Of a stretch of 64,000 nucleotides of DNA, positions 34,672 through 43,813 are shown piece after piece. A program made the position numbers and the translations under genes. The notes under the pieces are model-generated. The model did no database searches. It saw only the letters and a program-made list of their open reading frames with translations, and was not told where the DNA came from. The DNA comes from JBMOUD01 sp049319665. GTDB taxonomy: Bacteria; Pseudomonadota; Gammaproteobacteria; Enterobacterales; Enterobacteriaceae. Location of the stretch: positions 558,001 through 622,000 of the forward strand of contig NZ_JBMOUD010000001.1 in NCBI RefSeq assembly GCF_049319665.1. Reading direction: 5' to 3'. Each line of letters opens with the position of its first letter. Position 1 is the first letter of the stretch.

Positions 34672-35556
34672 ATGACTCAATTAACTCCTCCACCGCTGGC
34701 AGGATCTGCGCCGATCGCGGCCAGTACAAAAATGAAAGCCCGCTCCCGCTTGCGAATAACGACATTCTCTATTGGCGTTGGGCTGGTGGTGATATTGCTG
34801 ATCGCCGCGGTGTTTGCCAACTGGCTTGCACCTTTTGATCCCAATATTCAGCATATTGAAATTCGCCTGCAACCGCCTTCTGATGCGCATTGGCTGGGAA
34901 CCGACGGTTTTGGCCGTGATTTATTATCGCGAGTGATTTACGGTGCGCGGCCCACTTTGCTGCTGGTATCACTGATTCTGGTGCTGACTATTCCGATTGG
35001 TTTGCTGATTGGTATTAGCGCCGGTTATATCGGTGGTTGGTATGAGCGCATCTTGATGCGTTTCACCGATATCGTTATGTCTTTGCCAAGCTTGGTTATC
35101 GCGTTGGCATTGGTCGCCATTATGGGCCACGGCTTGATGAATGGCGCGTTAGCGCTGGCATTTACTAGCTGGCCGCCGTTTGCCCGTCAGGCGCGAGCAG
35201 AAACCCTGGCTTTACGCCGCAGTGATTATCTGGCGGCCGCACGTATGCAGGGTATTGGCGGTGTTCGCCTGATGTTTGGCCACATTCTGCCGCTTTGTTT
35301 GCCAAGTGCGGTAGTACGCGCGGCATTAAGTTTAGGTGGCATCATTCTGTCAGCTGCCGGATTGGGCTTCCTCGGCATGGGCATTCAACCGCCAACGGCG
35401 GAATGGGGTTCCATGGTTGCAGAAGGCAGTAAAGTGATCTTTGACCAATGGTGGGTAGCGGCAGCACCGGGCGGCGCGATTCTGTTTGCCAGCCTGGCAT
35501 TTAACCTGGTAGGCGATGGTCTACGCGACAAAATGGATACCCGTCATGCCAACTAA
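34672..35556 (+). CDS. Peptide-type ABC transporter permease (DppC-like)
   Basis: A 294-residue partner permease, 9 bp downstream of the first. It has an N-terminal polar tail, a membrane segment at about 30-52, the characteristic PFDPN and HWLGTDGFGRDLLSRVIYGAR, and the coupling loop SDYLAAARMQGIGGVRLMFGHI. The latter part (GLGFLGMGIQPPTAEWGSMV) is typical of DppC/OppC proteins. Confidence 0.9.
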   Translation: MTQLTPPPLAGSAPIAASTKMKARSRLRITTFSIGVGLVVILLIAAVFANWLAPFDPNIQHIEIRLQPPSDAHWLGTDGFGRDLLSRVIYGARPTLLLVSLILVLTIPIGLLIGISAGYIGGWYERILMRFTDIVMSLPSLVIALALVAIMGHGLMNGALALAFTSWPPFARQARAETLALRRSDYLAAARMQGIGGVRLMFGHILPLCLPSAVVRAALSLGGIILSAAGLGFLGMGIQPPTAEWGSMVAEGSKVIFDQWWVAAAPGGAILFASLAFNLVGDGLRDKMDTRHAN

Positions 35557-36415
35557 TCCGATAACAAGCGATCTGTTGATCGCTGAAAATCTTACCGTTT
35601 ATGTTCCGGGGCCACAGCCAGTGGAACTGGTTAAATCGATCTCTTTCCAAGTCGGGCAAGAGCGAGTGGCACTGGTCGGTGAATCGGGATCGGGTAAATC
35701 AATGACCGCCCGGGCATTAATGGGCTTATTACCGTCTCCTTGTCTTTCTCTGGCTACGCGTTTGACGCTGGGAGATCAGGATTTAACCCGCCTGAAAGAG
35801 AAAGAGTGGAACCAGTTGCGTGGTAATCGCATTGCTATGGTGATGCAAGACCCGAAATATGCTTTGAATCCTACCCAACCAATCGGTCGTCAGGTTGAAG
35901 AACCGCTAAAGCTGCATACTCGTCTTGGCCGTAATGAGCGGCAGGAAAAAGTATTAGATATGCTCAATGCAGTGGGATTACCCGATGTAAAACGTCTCAG
36001 CGGGCTTTATCCCCATCAGCTTTCTGGCGGGATGGGGCAACGAGTGATGCTGGCTATTGCGCTAATCAACGATCCTCAGTGGTTGATCGCCGATGAACCG
36101 ACATCCGCATTGGATCACGATATGCGTGAACAGGTCTTGGGGCTGATTGAACGTCTGGTCGAAGAGCGCAACATGGGCTTGGTATTGATTAGCCATGATT
36201 TACAGCAAGTGGCGCAATACTGCGAACGTGTGCTGGTCATGTATAAAGGCGAGGTGCTTGATCAACTGCCTGCGAAACAACTTGCCCATGCCACGCATCC
36301 TTATACCCACACGCTGTGGTCATGCCGACCAAATATTGATACTCGCGGTCAACGTCTGCCGGTGCTGGATCGTGCCTTGCTGGAATCTTTGACACAACGG
36401 CAGGAGGCGCCATGA
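35546..36415 (+). CDS. Peptide-type ABC transporter ATP-binding protein (DppD-like)
   Basis: A 289-residue ABC ATPase with Walker A GESGSGKSM, signature LSGGMGQRV and Walker B WLIADEPTSALD. The C-terminal tail with THPYTHTLWSCRP is the start of the oligopeptide-transporter extension. The ATG at 35546 overlaps the permease stop by 11 bp; an in-frame ATG at 35516 would overlap more and add nonfamily residues. It forms the ATPase pair with the next gene. Confidence 0.9.
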   Translation: MPTNPITSDLLIAENLTVYVPGPQPVELVKSISFQVGQERVALVGESGSGKSMTARALMGLLPSPCLSLATRLTLGDQDLTRLKEKEWNQLRGNRIAMVMQDPKYALNPTQPIGRQVEEPLKLHTRLGRNERQEKVLDMLNAVGLPDVKRLSGLYPHQLSGGMGQRVMLAIALINDPQWLIADEPTSALDHDMREQVLGLIERLVEERNMGLVLISHDLQQVAQYCERVLVMYKGEVLDQLPAKQLAHATHPYTHTLWSCRPNIDTRGQRLPVLDRALLESLTQRQEAP

Positions 36416-37092
36416 GCAACGAAATGATTGCGCAGTTACACCATCTTAGCGTGTCTCACCGCCAAGGTTATGAAACGCGTACTGTGGTGCATGATGTTAA
36501 TCTCAGTATTCATCGTGGCGAATGTTTCGGGTTAGTCGGGCCATCTGGCTGTGGAAAATCTTCGCTGTTGTGGGTATTGGCTGGACTTAATGGGCAATGG
36601 AGCGGAGGGATTAACCTGCTCGGGCGCAAGTTAGTTCCAGGCAAGCCTTTTACCGGGAGTTTGCGCCGCGATGTGCAGATGGTATTTCAAGACCCTTATG
36701 CTTCGCTGCACCCGAAACACAAACTGCTGCGCACCTTAAGCGAACCGCTGAAAATCTTGAAAGAGACCGACATCACTGACAAGGTCGCCAAAGGATTCGA
36801 GCAAGTGGGATTAAATCCGGCATTAATGGATCGCTATCCGCATCAGCTTTCCGGTGGGCAGCGTCAACGCGTGGCATTAGTTCGCGCCTTGTTATTAAAG
36901 CCGAAACTCTTGCTGCTCGATGAACCCACTTCTGCATTGGATATGTCGGTACAGGCAGAAATCCTGAATCTGCTTAATGACCTGAAAAAATCCGAAGACC
37001 TGACCATGATTCTGGTCAGCCATGACGCCGATGTCATCGATCATATGTGTGACCGATCGGTCTATATGGCAAAAGGGCATGTGTTGGGGTAA
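36412..37092 (+). CDS. Peptide-type ABC transporter ATP-binding protein (DppF-like, short)
   Basis: A 226-residue ABC ATPase with Walker A GPSGCGKSS, signature LSGGQRQRVALVRAL and Walker B LLLLDEPTSALD. It starts in an ATGA overlap with the preceding gene. It ends soon after the nucleotide-binding domain and lacks the C-terminal extension seen in most DppF/OppF proteins (about 270-330 residues), though all ATPase motifs are present. A strong terminator shared with the convergent efflux genes follows. Confidence 0.88.
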   Translation: MSNEMIAQLHHLSVSHRQGYETRTVVHDVNLSIHRGECFGLVGPSGCGKSSLLWVLAGLNGQWSGGINLLGRKLVPGKPFTGSLRRDVQMVFQDPYASLHPKHKLLRTLSEPLKILKETDITDKVAKGFEQVGLNPALMDRYPHQLSGGQRQRVALVRALLLKPKLLLLDEPTSALDMSVQAEILNLLNDLKKSEDLTMILVSHDADVIDHMCDRSVYMAKGHVLG

Positions 37093-37112
37093 TGGTAAAT
37101 CCCATTATTGGA

Positions 37113-37140
37113 TTTAGCCGGGCATTCTCGCCCGGCTAAA
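37113..37140. terminator. Bidirectional terminator between the transporter and efflux operons
   Basis: Stem TTTAGCCGGGC / GCCCGGCTAAA with a 6-nt loop, A/T-rich on both sides, between convergent genes. Confidence 0.85.
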
Positions 37141-37160
37141 ACTAAAAATACGATTAAAAA

Positions 37161-38555
37161 TCAATGGGTAGTATGAGGTGATGGCTGCGGGCTGTCTGAG
37201 TTCCCTCCCATTTGTTGGTAGATATCTGCCAGATTTTGTAGTTGATCATAACGATTGGTATCCACCTCGACCTGAGCCAGTCGGCGTCTCTCTTGTGCAT
37301 CCAGCCAGAAATTAATCGGTGTTGCGCCGTTGCGATAACGGGTCTCGTTTAAGCGTTCCGATTGGTATGCCAGTTCTAATGCATATTGCAGTTTTTTCTC
37401 TTGTGCGAGCAGCTGTGTTCTTCGTACCAGCGTGTCTTCCACGCCAGCCATGGCCTTATATAGCGATTGCTTAAAACTCAGCACCCGCTGTTGGTAATCG
37501 TTACGGGCAATTTTAATGTCGACATCCATTAGCCGAAACTGCACAAAAGGCAGCGTCAGACCGGCCCCTAGAGTGGCAAGCGGATTTTGTACAAATTTGA
37601 ACAGCGCATCACTTGTGCCACCAATTGAACTGGTCAAATTAAACGCCGGGTAATACTCGCTGCGTTTGATATCGACATGGGCCAAGGCTTCACGCAAGCG
37701 CAGTTCACTGGCGCTGATATCAGGACGACGAGATAACACGCTCGCGGGAATATCTGCACTGATTTGTGGCAATGGGCCACTGGGTAAACGTTGGGGGTCA
37801 ACTACCGAATTGCCCGGCGCTGTACCTAGCAACACGGCTTGCATATTTAACGCCTGTTTGCGTTGTGCAAGCAGTGCCAAATGCGCGTTTTCTTGCGCTA
37901 CCACCGACTGCTCGGCATCGATGACATCAAGTGAGGCAACGCTACCGGCAAGATAACGGGTATTGACCAGTTTCAAGGTTGTTTTAGCGTGCTCAATGCT
38001 CTGCAAACTCACGGCAATACGCTGATTAAGATAAGCAATTTGCCAGTAGTTTTTGCTGGCTTCACTGAGTAGCGTCAGGCGCGCGGCAGCAAGGTCTTGT
38101 GCGGTAGCCTGACGAGCCCATTCGGCGGCATCGCGCTGTCGAGCCAACTTGCCCCATAAATCGACCTGATAGTCGACGCCAAGGCTGGCGCTACTGCCTT
38201 TGCTCCATGGCGTTGAGCTATTTACATTTTTTGATCCAGTCATCCCCAAATTAGCATTAACCGATGGGGCGGTATCAATCCCTACTCGTTGCGCGTCAAG
38301 ATTGGCGCGATAGAGCCGCAGCGCGGCGAGAGCTAAATCGTTATTACTTGCCAACACTTGTTGTAACCAGTGTTGCAGTTGCGGGTCATGAAAGTCCTGC
38401 CATGCGAAGGGAACCGAGGCACCAATAGTTATCGGTTCCTGCCACTGTGCCGGATAAGTTACCGCCGGAGGATGATAGGTGCTTTTTAATAAATTGCCGC
38501 AACCTGCGCTGAGCAAGACGGCGGTCATAACGCCAAGTGGAAAGAGTTTTTTCAT
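37161..38555 (-). CDS. Outer-membrane efflux lipoprotein (NodT/TolC family)
   Basis: A 464-residue outer-membrane factor of the RND/ABC efflux type. The signal peptide ends in a lipobox LLSAGC, so it should be lipidated on that Cys (about residue 19). Two similar coiled-coil halves are visible (about 70-240 and 280-450), with LRLYRANLDAQRVGIDTAPSVNANLG, SVLSRRPDISASELRLREALAHV and RYRNGATPINFWLDAQ. It provides the exit duct for the MacAB-type pump encoded upstream; the gap to macB is 3 bp. The C-terminal tail ends in a Ser/Pro/His-rich segment with no known role. Confidence 0.9.
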   Translation of the reverse strand: MKKLFPLGVMTAVLLSAGCGNLLKSTYHPPAVTYPAQWQEPITIGASVPFAWQDFHDPQLQHWLQQVLASNNDLALAALRLYRANLDAQRVGIDTAPSVNANLGMTGSKNVNSSTPWSKGSSASLGVDYQVDLWGKLARQRDAAEWARQATAQDLAAARLTLLSEASKNYWQIAYLNQRIAVSLQSIEHAKTTLKLVNTRYLAGSVASLDVIDAEQSVVAQENAHLALLAQRKQALNMQAVLLGTAPGNSVVDPQRLPSGPLPQISADIPASVLSRRPDISASELRLREALAHVDIKRSEYYPAFNLTSSIGGTSDALFKFVQNPLATLGAGLTLPFVQFRLMDVDIKIARNDYQQRVLSFKQSLYKAMAGVEDTLVRRTQLLAQEKKLQYALELAYQSERLNETRYRNGATPINFWLDAQERRRLAQVEVDTNRYDQLQNLADIYQQMGGNSDSPQPSPHTTH

Positions 38556-38558
38556 CAG

Positions 38559-40529
38559 TTATTCGCTCGCCAGTGAAACGACCGGATCCATCCGTGCAGC
38601 CTTGCGGGCAGGGAGATAACCAAAAATCATGCCGATCAGAGTGGAACAGAAGAAGGCAATCGCCGCCGCTTGCCAGGAATAGATAGCCGTGAGTTCTCCA
38701 CCGGCAAGGCCGCTAAGCAACGGGCCTACCGCTAACGACAGGGCGACACCTAATACGCCGCCAATCAGACAGACCAACACGGCTTCAATCATAAATTGCT
38801 GCATAATATCGCTACGTCTGGCGCCGACTGCCATACGTACGCCTATTTCATGAGTTCGCTCGGTGACTGAAACCAACATGATGTTCATCACGCCGAGGCT
38901 GCCAATCACTAGCGCGATAGAAGCGACCATCAAAATCAACAGGCTGAGCGTCATCGACGTATGTTCAATTGATTTACGGTACTGATCGCGGTTGAACAGC
39001 ATAAAATCTTTGACGCCGTGGCGCTGAGTAAGTAACTGGGTAATGGCTTTCACTGCGGCAGCATTGGGCGCATCATCTTTGAGTCGTATATTGATACTAC
39101 TTAACGACTGCTGGCCTGACATGCGATACATCACGGTGGTATAAGGCAGCCAGACGCGTAGCTGATTCGGTGAATAATTGCTGTTACTGCTGCTGACCAC
39201 GCCAATCACTTTGACCGGGACTGAACCCACAAAGATGGTTTGCCCCAAAGGGCTGCCGATGACATGCTCAAACATCGCTTTGCGCGTATTTTCATCAATA
39301 ACGGCCTCTTGACGTGCATGAGTATCGTCACTGAAATTACTGCCATCGACAAACTTGATACCCTGAACACGAAAATATTGAAGGCCAACGCCTTCAATGG
39401 ATGCATTGGCTGATTTAGAAAGAAAACGTACTTGCTGTGATGTTGAAACTTCAGGCGTTACGCTATCAACAAAGCTTTGTTTTGCCAGTGCATCAACGTC
39501 GGCAGGGACCAGTGAGCGGATGTTTTGCGAAGAATCATCAAAGAAGTCACTGCCCGGATAGATGTTGACTACGTTAGTGCCGAGCCCTTTAATACTCTCA
39601 AGTGTGCGTTGTTTCGCGCCTTCCCCTAGGGCGACCACGGTAACCACGGCGGCAATGCCAAAGATAATGCCGGTCATGGTCAACGCGGTGCGAAGCCGGT
39701 GGGCGTTCATCGATTTTAATGCCATTTGCAGCGATTCACGGGTGCGGTCGACCAAGCTTTGCCAATAGCCTTGTTCACTTCTTGGCGGAGCGACTAACGA
39801 GGTAGCATGTTCAATTTTGCTGCCGCTATCGGCGATGATTTCGCCATCTCGCAGTTCAATAATACGCTGAGCATGGCGGGCAACATTCATATCGTGGGTA
39901 ACAATGACCACAGTATGTCCACGCTGATTAAGCTCTGTGAGAATTTGCAGCACTTCCTGCCCGGATTGTGAGTCAAGCGCGCCGGTTGGCTCATCGGCCA
40001 GAATAACTTCGCCGCCATTAATCAAGGCTCTGGCAATACTGACACGCTGTTGTTGGCCGCCAGAAAGCTGGCCTGGTTTGTGGTGTTCGCGTCCTTCAAG
40101 CCCCAACTTTGCCAGCAGCTGAGCCGCTCGCATCCTTCTTTCGCCACGTTTGCTGTTGGCATAAATTGCTGGAATTTCGACATTATCGAGTGCGCTACTA
40201 TCGGTCATCAGATGATAGCGTTGAAAGATAAAACCAATATGCTCGCGGCGCACGCGGGCCAACTCATCAGCAGAAAGCTGCGCGGCATTCTGCCCACCGA
40301 TAAAGTAATCACCGCTGTCTGGTACATCAAGGCAGCCCATAATATTCATCAGCGTCGATTTACCTGAACCTGAAGCGCCAATGATCGCAACCATTTCACC
40401 GGCCGCGATGGTCAGATTTACGCCCTTAAGTACGGTAAGAGGCTGTTCGCTATTGGTGTAAGTGCGGCGAATATTTTTAAGCTCAATGGCGTTGTTTGCT
40501 GGAGCATTATTTATTGCAACTTCATTCAT
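38559..40529 (-). CDS. macB: MacB-type ABC exporter (ATPase plus permease fusion)
   Basis: A 656-residue protein. The N-terminal ATPase has Walker A GASGSGKST (51-59), signature LSGGQQQRV (155-163) and Walker B VILADEPTGALD (175-186). A first membrane helix at about 283-305 is followed by a large periplasmic domain (about 310-530) and three C-terminal helices with the FtsX-like segment TERTHEIGVRMAVGARRSDIMQQF. E. coli MacB is 648 residues and exports macrolides, haem precursors and enterotoxin; the substrate here is unknown. The gene overlaps macA in ATGA and lies 3 bp before the outer-membrane factor gene. Confidence 0.92.
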   Translation of the reverse strand: MNEVAINNAPANNAIELKNIRRTYTNSEQPLTVLKGVNLTIAAGEMVAIIGASGSGKSTLMNIMGCLDVPDSGDYFIGGQNAAQLSADELARVRREHIGFIFQRYHLMTDSSALDNVEIPAIYANSKRGERRMRAAQLLAKLGLEGREHHKPGQLSGGQQQRVSIARALINGGEVILADEPTGALDSQSGQEVLQILTELNQRGHTVVIVTHDMNVARHAQRIIELRDGEIIADSGSKIEHATSLVAPPRSEQGYWQSLVDRTRESLQMALKSMNAHRLRTALTMTGIIFGIAAVVTVVALGEGAKQRTLESIKGLGTNVVNIYPGSDFFDDSSQNIRSLVPADVDALAKQSFVDSVTPEVSTSQQVRFLSKSANASIEGVGLQYFRVQGIKFVDGSNFSDDTHARQEAVIDENTRKAMFEHVIGSPLGQTIFVGSVPVKVIGVVSSSNSNYSPNQLRVWLPYTTVMYRMSGQQSLSSINIRLKDDAPNAAAVKAITQLLTQRHGVKDFMLFNRDQYRKSIEHTSMTLSLLILMVASIALVIGSLGVMNIMLVSVTERTHEIGVRMAVGARRSDIMQQFMIEAVLVCLIGGVLGVALSLAVGPLLSGLAGGELTAIYSWQAAAIAFFCSTLIGMIFGYLPARKAARMDPVVSLASE

Positions 40530-41713
40530 TGGAAAATTGCATCCTTGTTATCGCTATTACCGCTCTCCTGAGCCAAGATTACTTTTTCGCCTGCTTTCAG
40601 CCCGCTGAGCACCTGGATATCAACATTGTTGGTAATTCCGGTGGTGATATCGCGTATTTCAGGCTGATTATCCTTACCCAGAATCTCTACCTGTTGCTTG
40701 TTTTCAGCACTTTTCTTCACCGCCTGCAACGGAATTAATAACGCATTTTCAGCTTTGCCGCGCAGCAACGTGACTTGCGCCGTCATCGCGATACGCAATT
40801 TGTTATCAGGATTAGGAATGTTGAACAGGGCGTTATAATAGACCGACGCGTTGCTGGCTCCAGAGCCGGACGAAGTGCTGCTGCCACTGGAAAGCGAGTC
40901 ATCTTTCATTACCGATTCAGGGGCCAATTCAACGCTAAGCAGCGTGGTGTCGTAACGTTTTTCCGGTTCTGAGAAGATAGTGAAGTAGGCTTTCTGCCCC
41001 GGCATAATATGAGTAATATCCGCCTCTGAAATTTGCGCTTTGACTGTCATCACATTCAGCTGTGCCAGCTTGGCAATAGTAGGGGCGTTCTGGTTGGCGT
41101 TTACCGTTTGTCCTTGCTGAGTGACGATGGCAATCACGGTGCCATCCATCGGTGCCAGGATCTTGGTATAGCTGAGATCGACTTTCTTTTTATCCACATC
41201 GACTTGCGCCTGAACGATACGCGCATCTAATGCCAACAGATCGGCATGCGATGTTGCCAGTGCAGCCTCCGCGCTTTCATAATCCTGACGCGAACTGGCC
41301 TCGTCACTAAGCATGCGTTTTTGGCGTTTGAATTGCGCCTCATTTTGTTTCAGCATTGCCTGCTTGGCTAAACGTTCTGCTTTAGCTGCGTTCAGGGCGG
41401 CTTCTGAGGTGCGAAGATCGTTGCGTTGTGGCAAATCGTCAATCTCAGCGATGAGCTGACCTTTATGCACCGTATCACCCATTTTTATCTTGAGCGATTT
41501 CACTTGTCCTGATACCTGAGCACCGACATTGACACGTTCTATGGCGTCAAGTTTTCCGGTGGCAAGCACAGCGTTTTCAATATCACCTTGATGAACCGGT
41601 GTAGTGACATAGGCAATGGGGTTAGGGAGACGAAAATAGGTTACCAGGCCGATAGCCAGAATAAGCAGGCAAACTACGATAATAAACACCAGACGACGTG
41701 AAGTCATTTTCAT
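40526..41713 (-). CDS. macA: MacA-type periplasmic adaptor of the MacAB pump
   Basis: A 395-residue membrane-fusion protein. An N-terminal anchor (about 8-28) precedes the barrel-sandwich (lipoyl) halves (about 55-75 and 185-215, DGTVIAIVTQQGQTVNANQ), a coiled-coil hairpin (about 95-170) and beta-barrel domains. A Ser/Gly-rich insert LSSGSSTSSGSGAS occurs in the later part. It bridges MacB to the outer-membrane factor and stimulates the MacB ATPase. The ATG at 41711-41713 has AGGG ahead of it; a second ATG two codons in is possible. It is the first gene of a three-gene leftward operon. Confidence 0.92.
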   Translation of the reverse strand: MKMTSRRLVFIIVVCLLILAIGLVTYFRLPNPIAYVTTPVHQGDIENAVLATGKLDAIERVNVGAQVSGQVKSLKIKMGDTVHKGQLIAEIDDLPQRNDLRTSEAALNAAKAERLAKQAMLKQNEAQFKRQKRMLSDEASSRQDYESAEAALATSHADLLALDARIVQAQVDVDKKKVDLSYTKILAPMDGTVIAIVTQQGQTVNANQNAPTIAKLAQLNVMTVKAQISEADITHIMPGQKAYFTIFSEPEKRYDTTLLSVELAPESVMKDDSLSSGSSTSSGSGASNASVYYNALFNIPNPDNKLRIAMTAQVTLLRGKAENALLIPLQAVKKSAENKQQVEILGKDNQPEIRDITTGITNNVDIQVLSGLKAGEKVILAQESGNSDNKDAIFQ

Positions 41714-42154
41714 GTACTAACCCTATGTTTTCCATAACCGGGGACGTCCAATAGCCATATTTTCCATAGCCATAGAGCTGTCCAAAAAAATTTATTATGA
41801 AACATTTAACTTAAACATTTTCAATATTTGATTGATTGAATTGCCCAATCCGTAATTGTCAGTGTATTTAACCATTATTTCAGTGAGGTATAATTTCAAT
41901 ACGTCACGATGACAATGTGACAAAGCAGGGGCGCGATCGTTCCATTACGATAAAAAAAGAACGCATCATTCAGTGAATGTGAGGGCGTTGGTTCGTTATT
42001 TCTTTCCCATTATTTATAGTAAACCCCTTGCTTGTGACGGCGTCACTTTCATTAGATAAATTCCCAATTTATAAAGCTATTTTAGTTAGTTGGCTGCGTG
42101 AAAGCGGCGTGTTACCACTGCAAGACTTACTGATATTTATTGGGAAAACTCGCA
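41714..42154. other. Divergent intergenic region between macA and the second binding-protein gene
   Basis: About 440 bp of AT-rich DNA that should contain both promoters. I see no repeat, RNA gene or confident regulator box. Confidence 0.45.
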
Positions 42155-43729
42155 ATGAAAGTTCGTCTCTCTTCGTTATTTCTTTTGACACTGGCTGCGA
42201 GCAGCCATGTTTATGCAGCGACGCCTGCTGACACTTTAGTTGTCGCTGAATCCCTCGAGGGCATTATTAGTCTTGACCCAGCGGAGAGCTTCGAACAGGT
42301 CAGTAATGGCAACTTGCTGAATATTTATCAGCAATTGGTGAGGTCCGATCGACAAAAGCCCGATCAGCTCGATCCTGCGATAGCGAAAAGTTGGCAAGCG
42401 ACCAGCGATGGGCGTGGCCTTATTTTTACGCTGACACCAGGACAAAAGTTTTCTAGTGGCAATCCGATTACCGCTGATGATGTGATTTTTTCTCTCAGCC
42501 GTGCCGTCAAACTGAACAAGAGCCCATCTTTTATATTGGGTGAATTAGGCTGGACACCAGACAATGTTGATGGGCAAATCAAAAAGCTTGCTGATGATAA
42601 AGTGCAAATTAACTGGAGTGCGGATATTGGCAGCGAGCTGGCATTAAGGCTGTTAACTGCGCCAGTGGCGTCGATAGTCGACAGTAAATTATTAGCGAGC
42701 CACCAAGCGGGTAATGATTTCGGCAATGGCTGGCTACGCAGCCATTCTGCAGGTAGTGGTGCTTACAGCATACAAAACTATGTCCCTCATGAAGCTTTAT
42801 TCTTTAAACGTAATACCTACGCGCAACCACAGGCCAAAATAGATAAAGTCCTATTCAAAAACATTGCCGATGCATCGACGCGCCGCTTGCTAGTGCTCAA
42901 TGGCGATGCAGATATTGCCTATGACTTAGGCGCGGATCAGTTTGCATCATTAGAGCATCAACCTAACGTCTATGTAGCCAAATTCCCGGTCTCGTTAATC
43001 TATTATTTAGGGTTCAATGTGGGTGACAAGAGTCAACCGGTACTGGCAAACCCTGCCTTATGGGAGGCGGCAAGATGGCTGGTGGATTACAAAACGCTTT
43101 CGCAAGGGTTATTAAAAGGTCAGTACACCATTCGGCAAACCTTCTTACCAAAAGGTCTTGCAGGCTCGATAGACGATCAACCTTATACGTATGATGTGGA
43201 TAAGGCCAAAGCTATCCTCAAAAAAGGCGGCATACCCGAGGGGACGACCATTGATCTGCTCGTGATTAATCAACCACCTTATTCGGATATCGCTCAGGCA
43301 TTGCAAGGCAGCTTCGCACAAGCCGGGATTAACCTGAAAATTACGCCAACCATAGAAAGTGATGTATTGACGCGCATGAGAGCTCACCAATTCCAGTCAA
43401 TATTTACTTACTGGGGAGCGGATTATCTGGATGCTAACAGTAACGCCAGTACCTTTGCCTATAATCCACCGGGTGGTGGCAAAACGTTAGCGGGGCGTTT
43501 GCAATGGAATATTCCACAGATCAGCGCCGAAACTCGCGCTGCTGCGGCACAATCTGATCCACAAAAACGTCTGGCGCAATATGCCGATTTACAACGTGAG
43601 TTACAGCGCAACTCGCCATTTGTTGTTGCGTTACAGGGGCAGTTACTCGTTGCATTGCGCAGTAATGTGAAAGGAGCAAGCCAGCAAATCGGCAACAGTC
43701 AGCTATTTTTAGACCAGATTAGTAAATAA
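42155..43729 (+). CDS. Orphan peptide-type ABC binding protein (family 5), paralogue of 32042-33613
   Basis: A 524-residue exported binding protein (signal peptide about 1-22, MKVRLSSLFLLTLAASSHVYA). It is clearly related along its whole length to the 32042-33613 protein: both have GDADIA, SHQAGND/NQQNND-type spacing before HSAGSG(P/A)Y, and YFDPNTNASAFAYNP or YLDANSNASTFAYNP. It has no permease or ATPase genes of its own, so it probably feeds the nearby five-gene transporter with a different substrate range. ATG 42155 is chosen over an upstream TTG because it starts the signal peptide. Confidence 0.88.
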   Translation: MKVRLSSLFLLTLAASSHVYAATPADTLVVAESLEGIISLDPAESFEQVSNGNLLNIYQQLVRSDRQKPDQLDPAIAKSWQATSDGRGLIFTLTPGQKFSSGNPITADDVIFSLSRAVKLNKSPSFILGELGWTPDNVDGQIKKLADDKVQINWSADIGSELALRLLTAPVASIVDSKLLASHQAGNDFGNGWLRSHSAGSGAYSIQNYVPHEALFFKRNTYAQPQAKIDKVLFKNIADASTRRLLVLNGDADIAYDLGADQFASLEHQPNVYVAKFPVSLIYYLGFNVGDKSQPVLANPALWEAARWLVDYKTLSQGLLKGQYTIRQTFLPKGLAGSIDDQPYTYDVDKAKAILKKGGIPEGTTIDLLVINQPPYSDIAQALQGSFAQAGINLKITPTIESDVLTRMRAHQFQSIFTYWGADYLDANSNASTFAYNPPGGGKTLAGRLQWNIPQISAETRAAAAQSDPQKRLAQYADLQRELQRNSPFVVALQGQLLVALRSNVKGASQQIGNSQLFLDQISK

Positions 43730-43743
43730 TTGCAGTCTTGGAG

Positions 43744-43772
43744 AGAAGGGCTGATTCGCTATCAGTCCTTCT
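43744..43772. terminator. Hairpin between convergent binding-protein and hydrolase genes
   Basis: Stem AGAAGGGCTGAT / ATCAGTCCTTCT with a TCGCT loop; the T tail is weak (GATTCTTT). Confidence 0.55.
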
Positions 43773-43813
43773 GATTCTTTGCGATTAACTGATATTACTA
43801 TTATTGCCTGCTA

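Noticed and set aside
41800..41850. PhoP-box-like GTTTA repeats upstream of macA
   Set aside because: The half-sites are 7 bp apart rather than the required 5, and the region is simply AT-rich.
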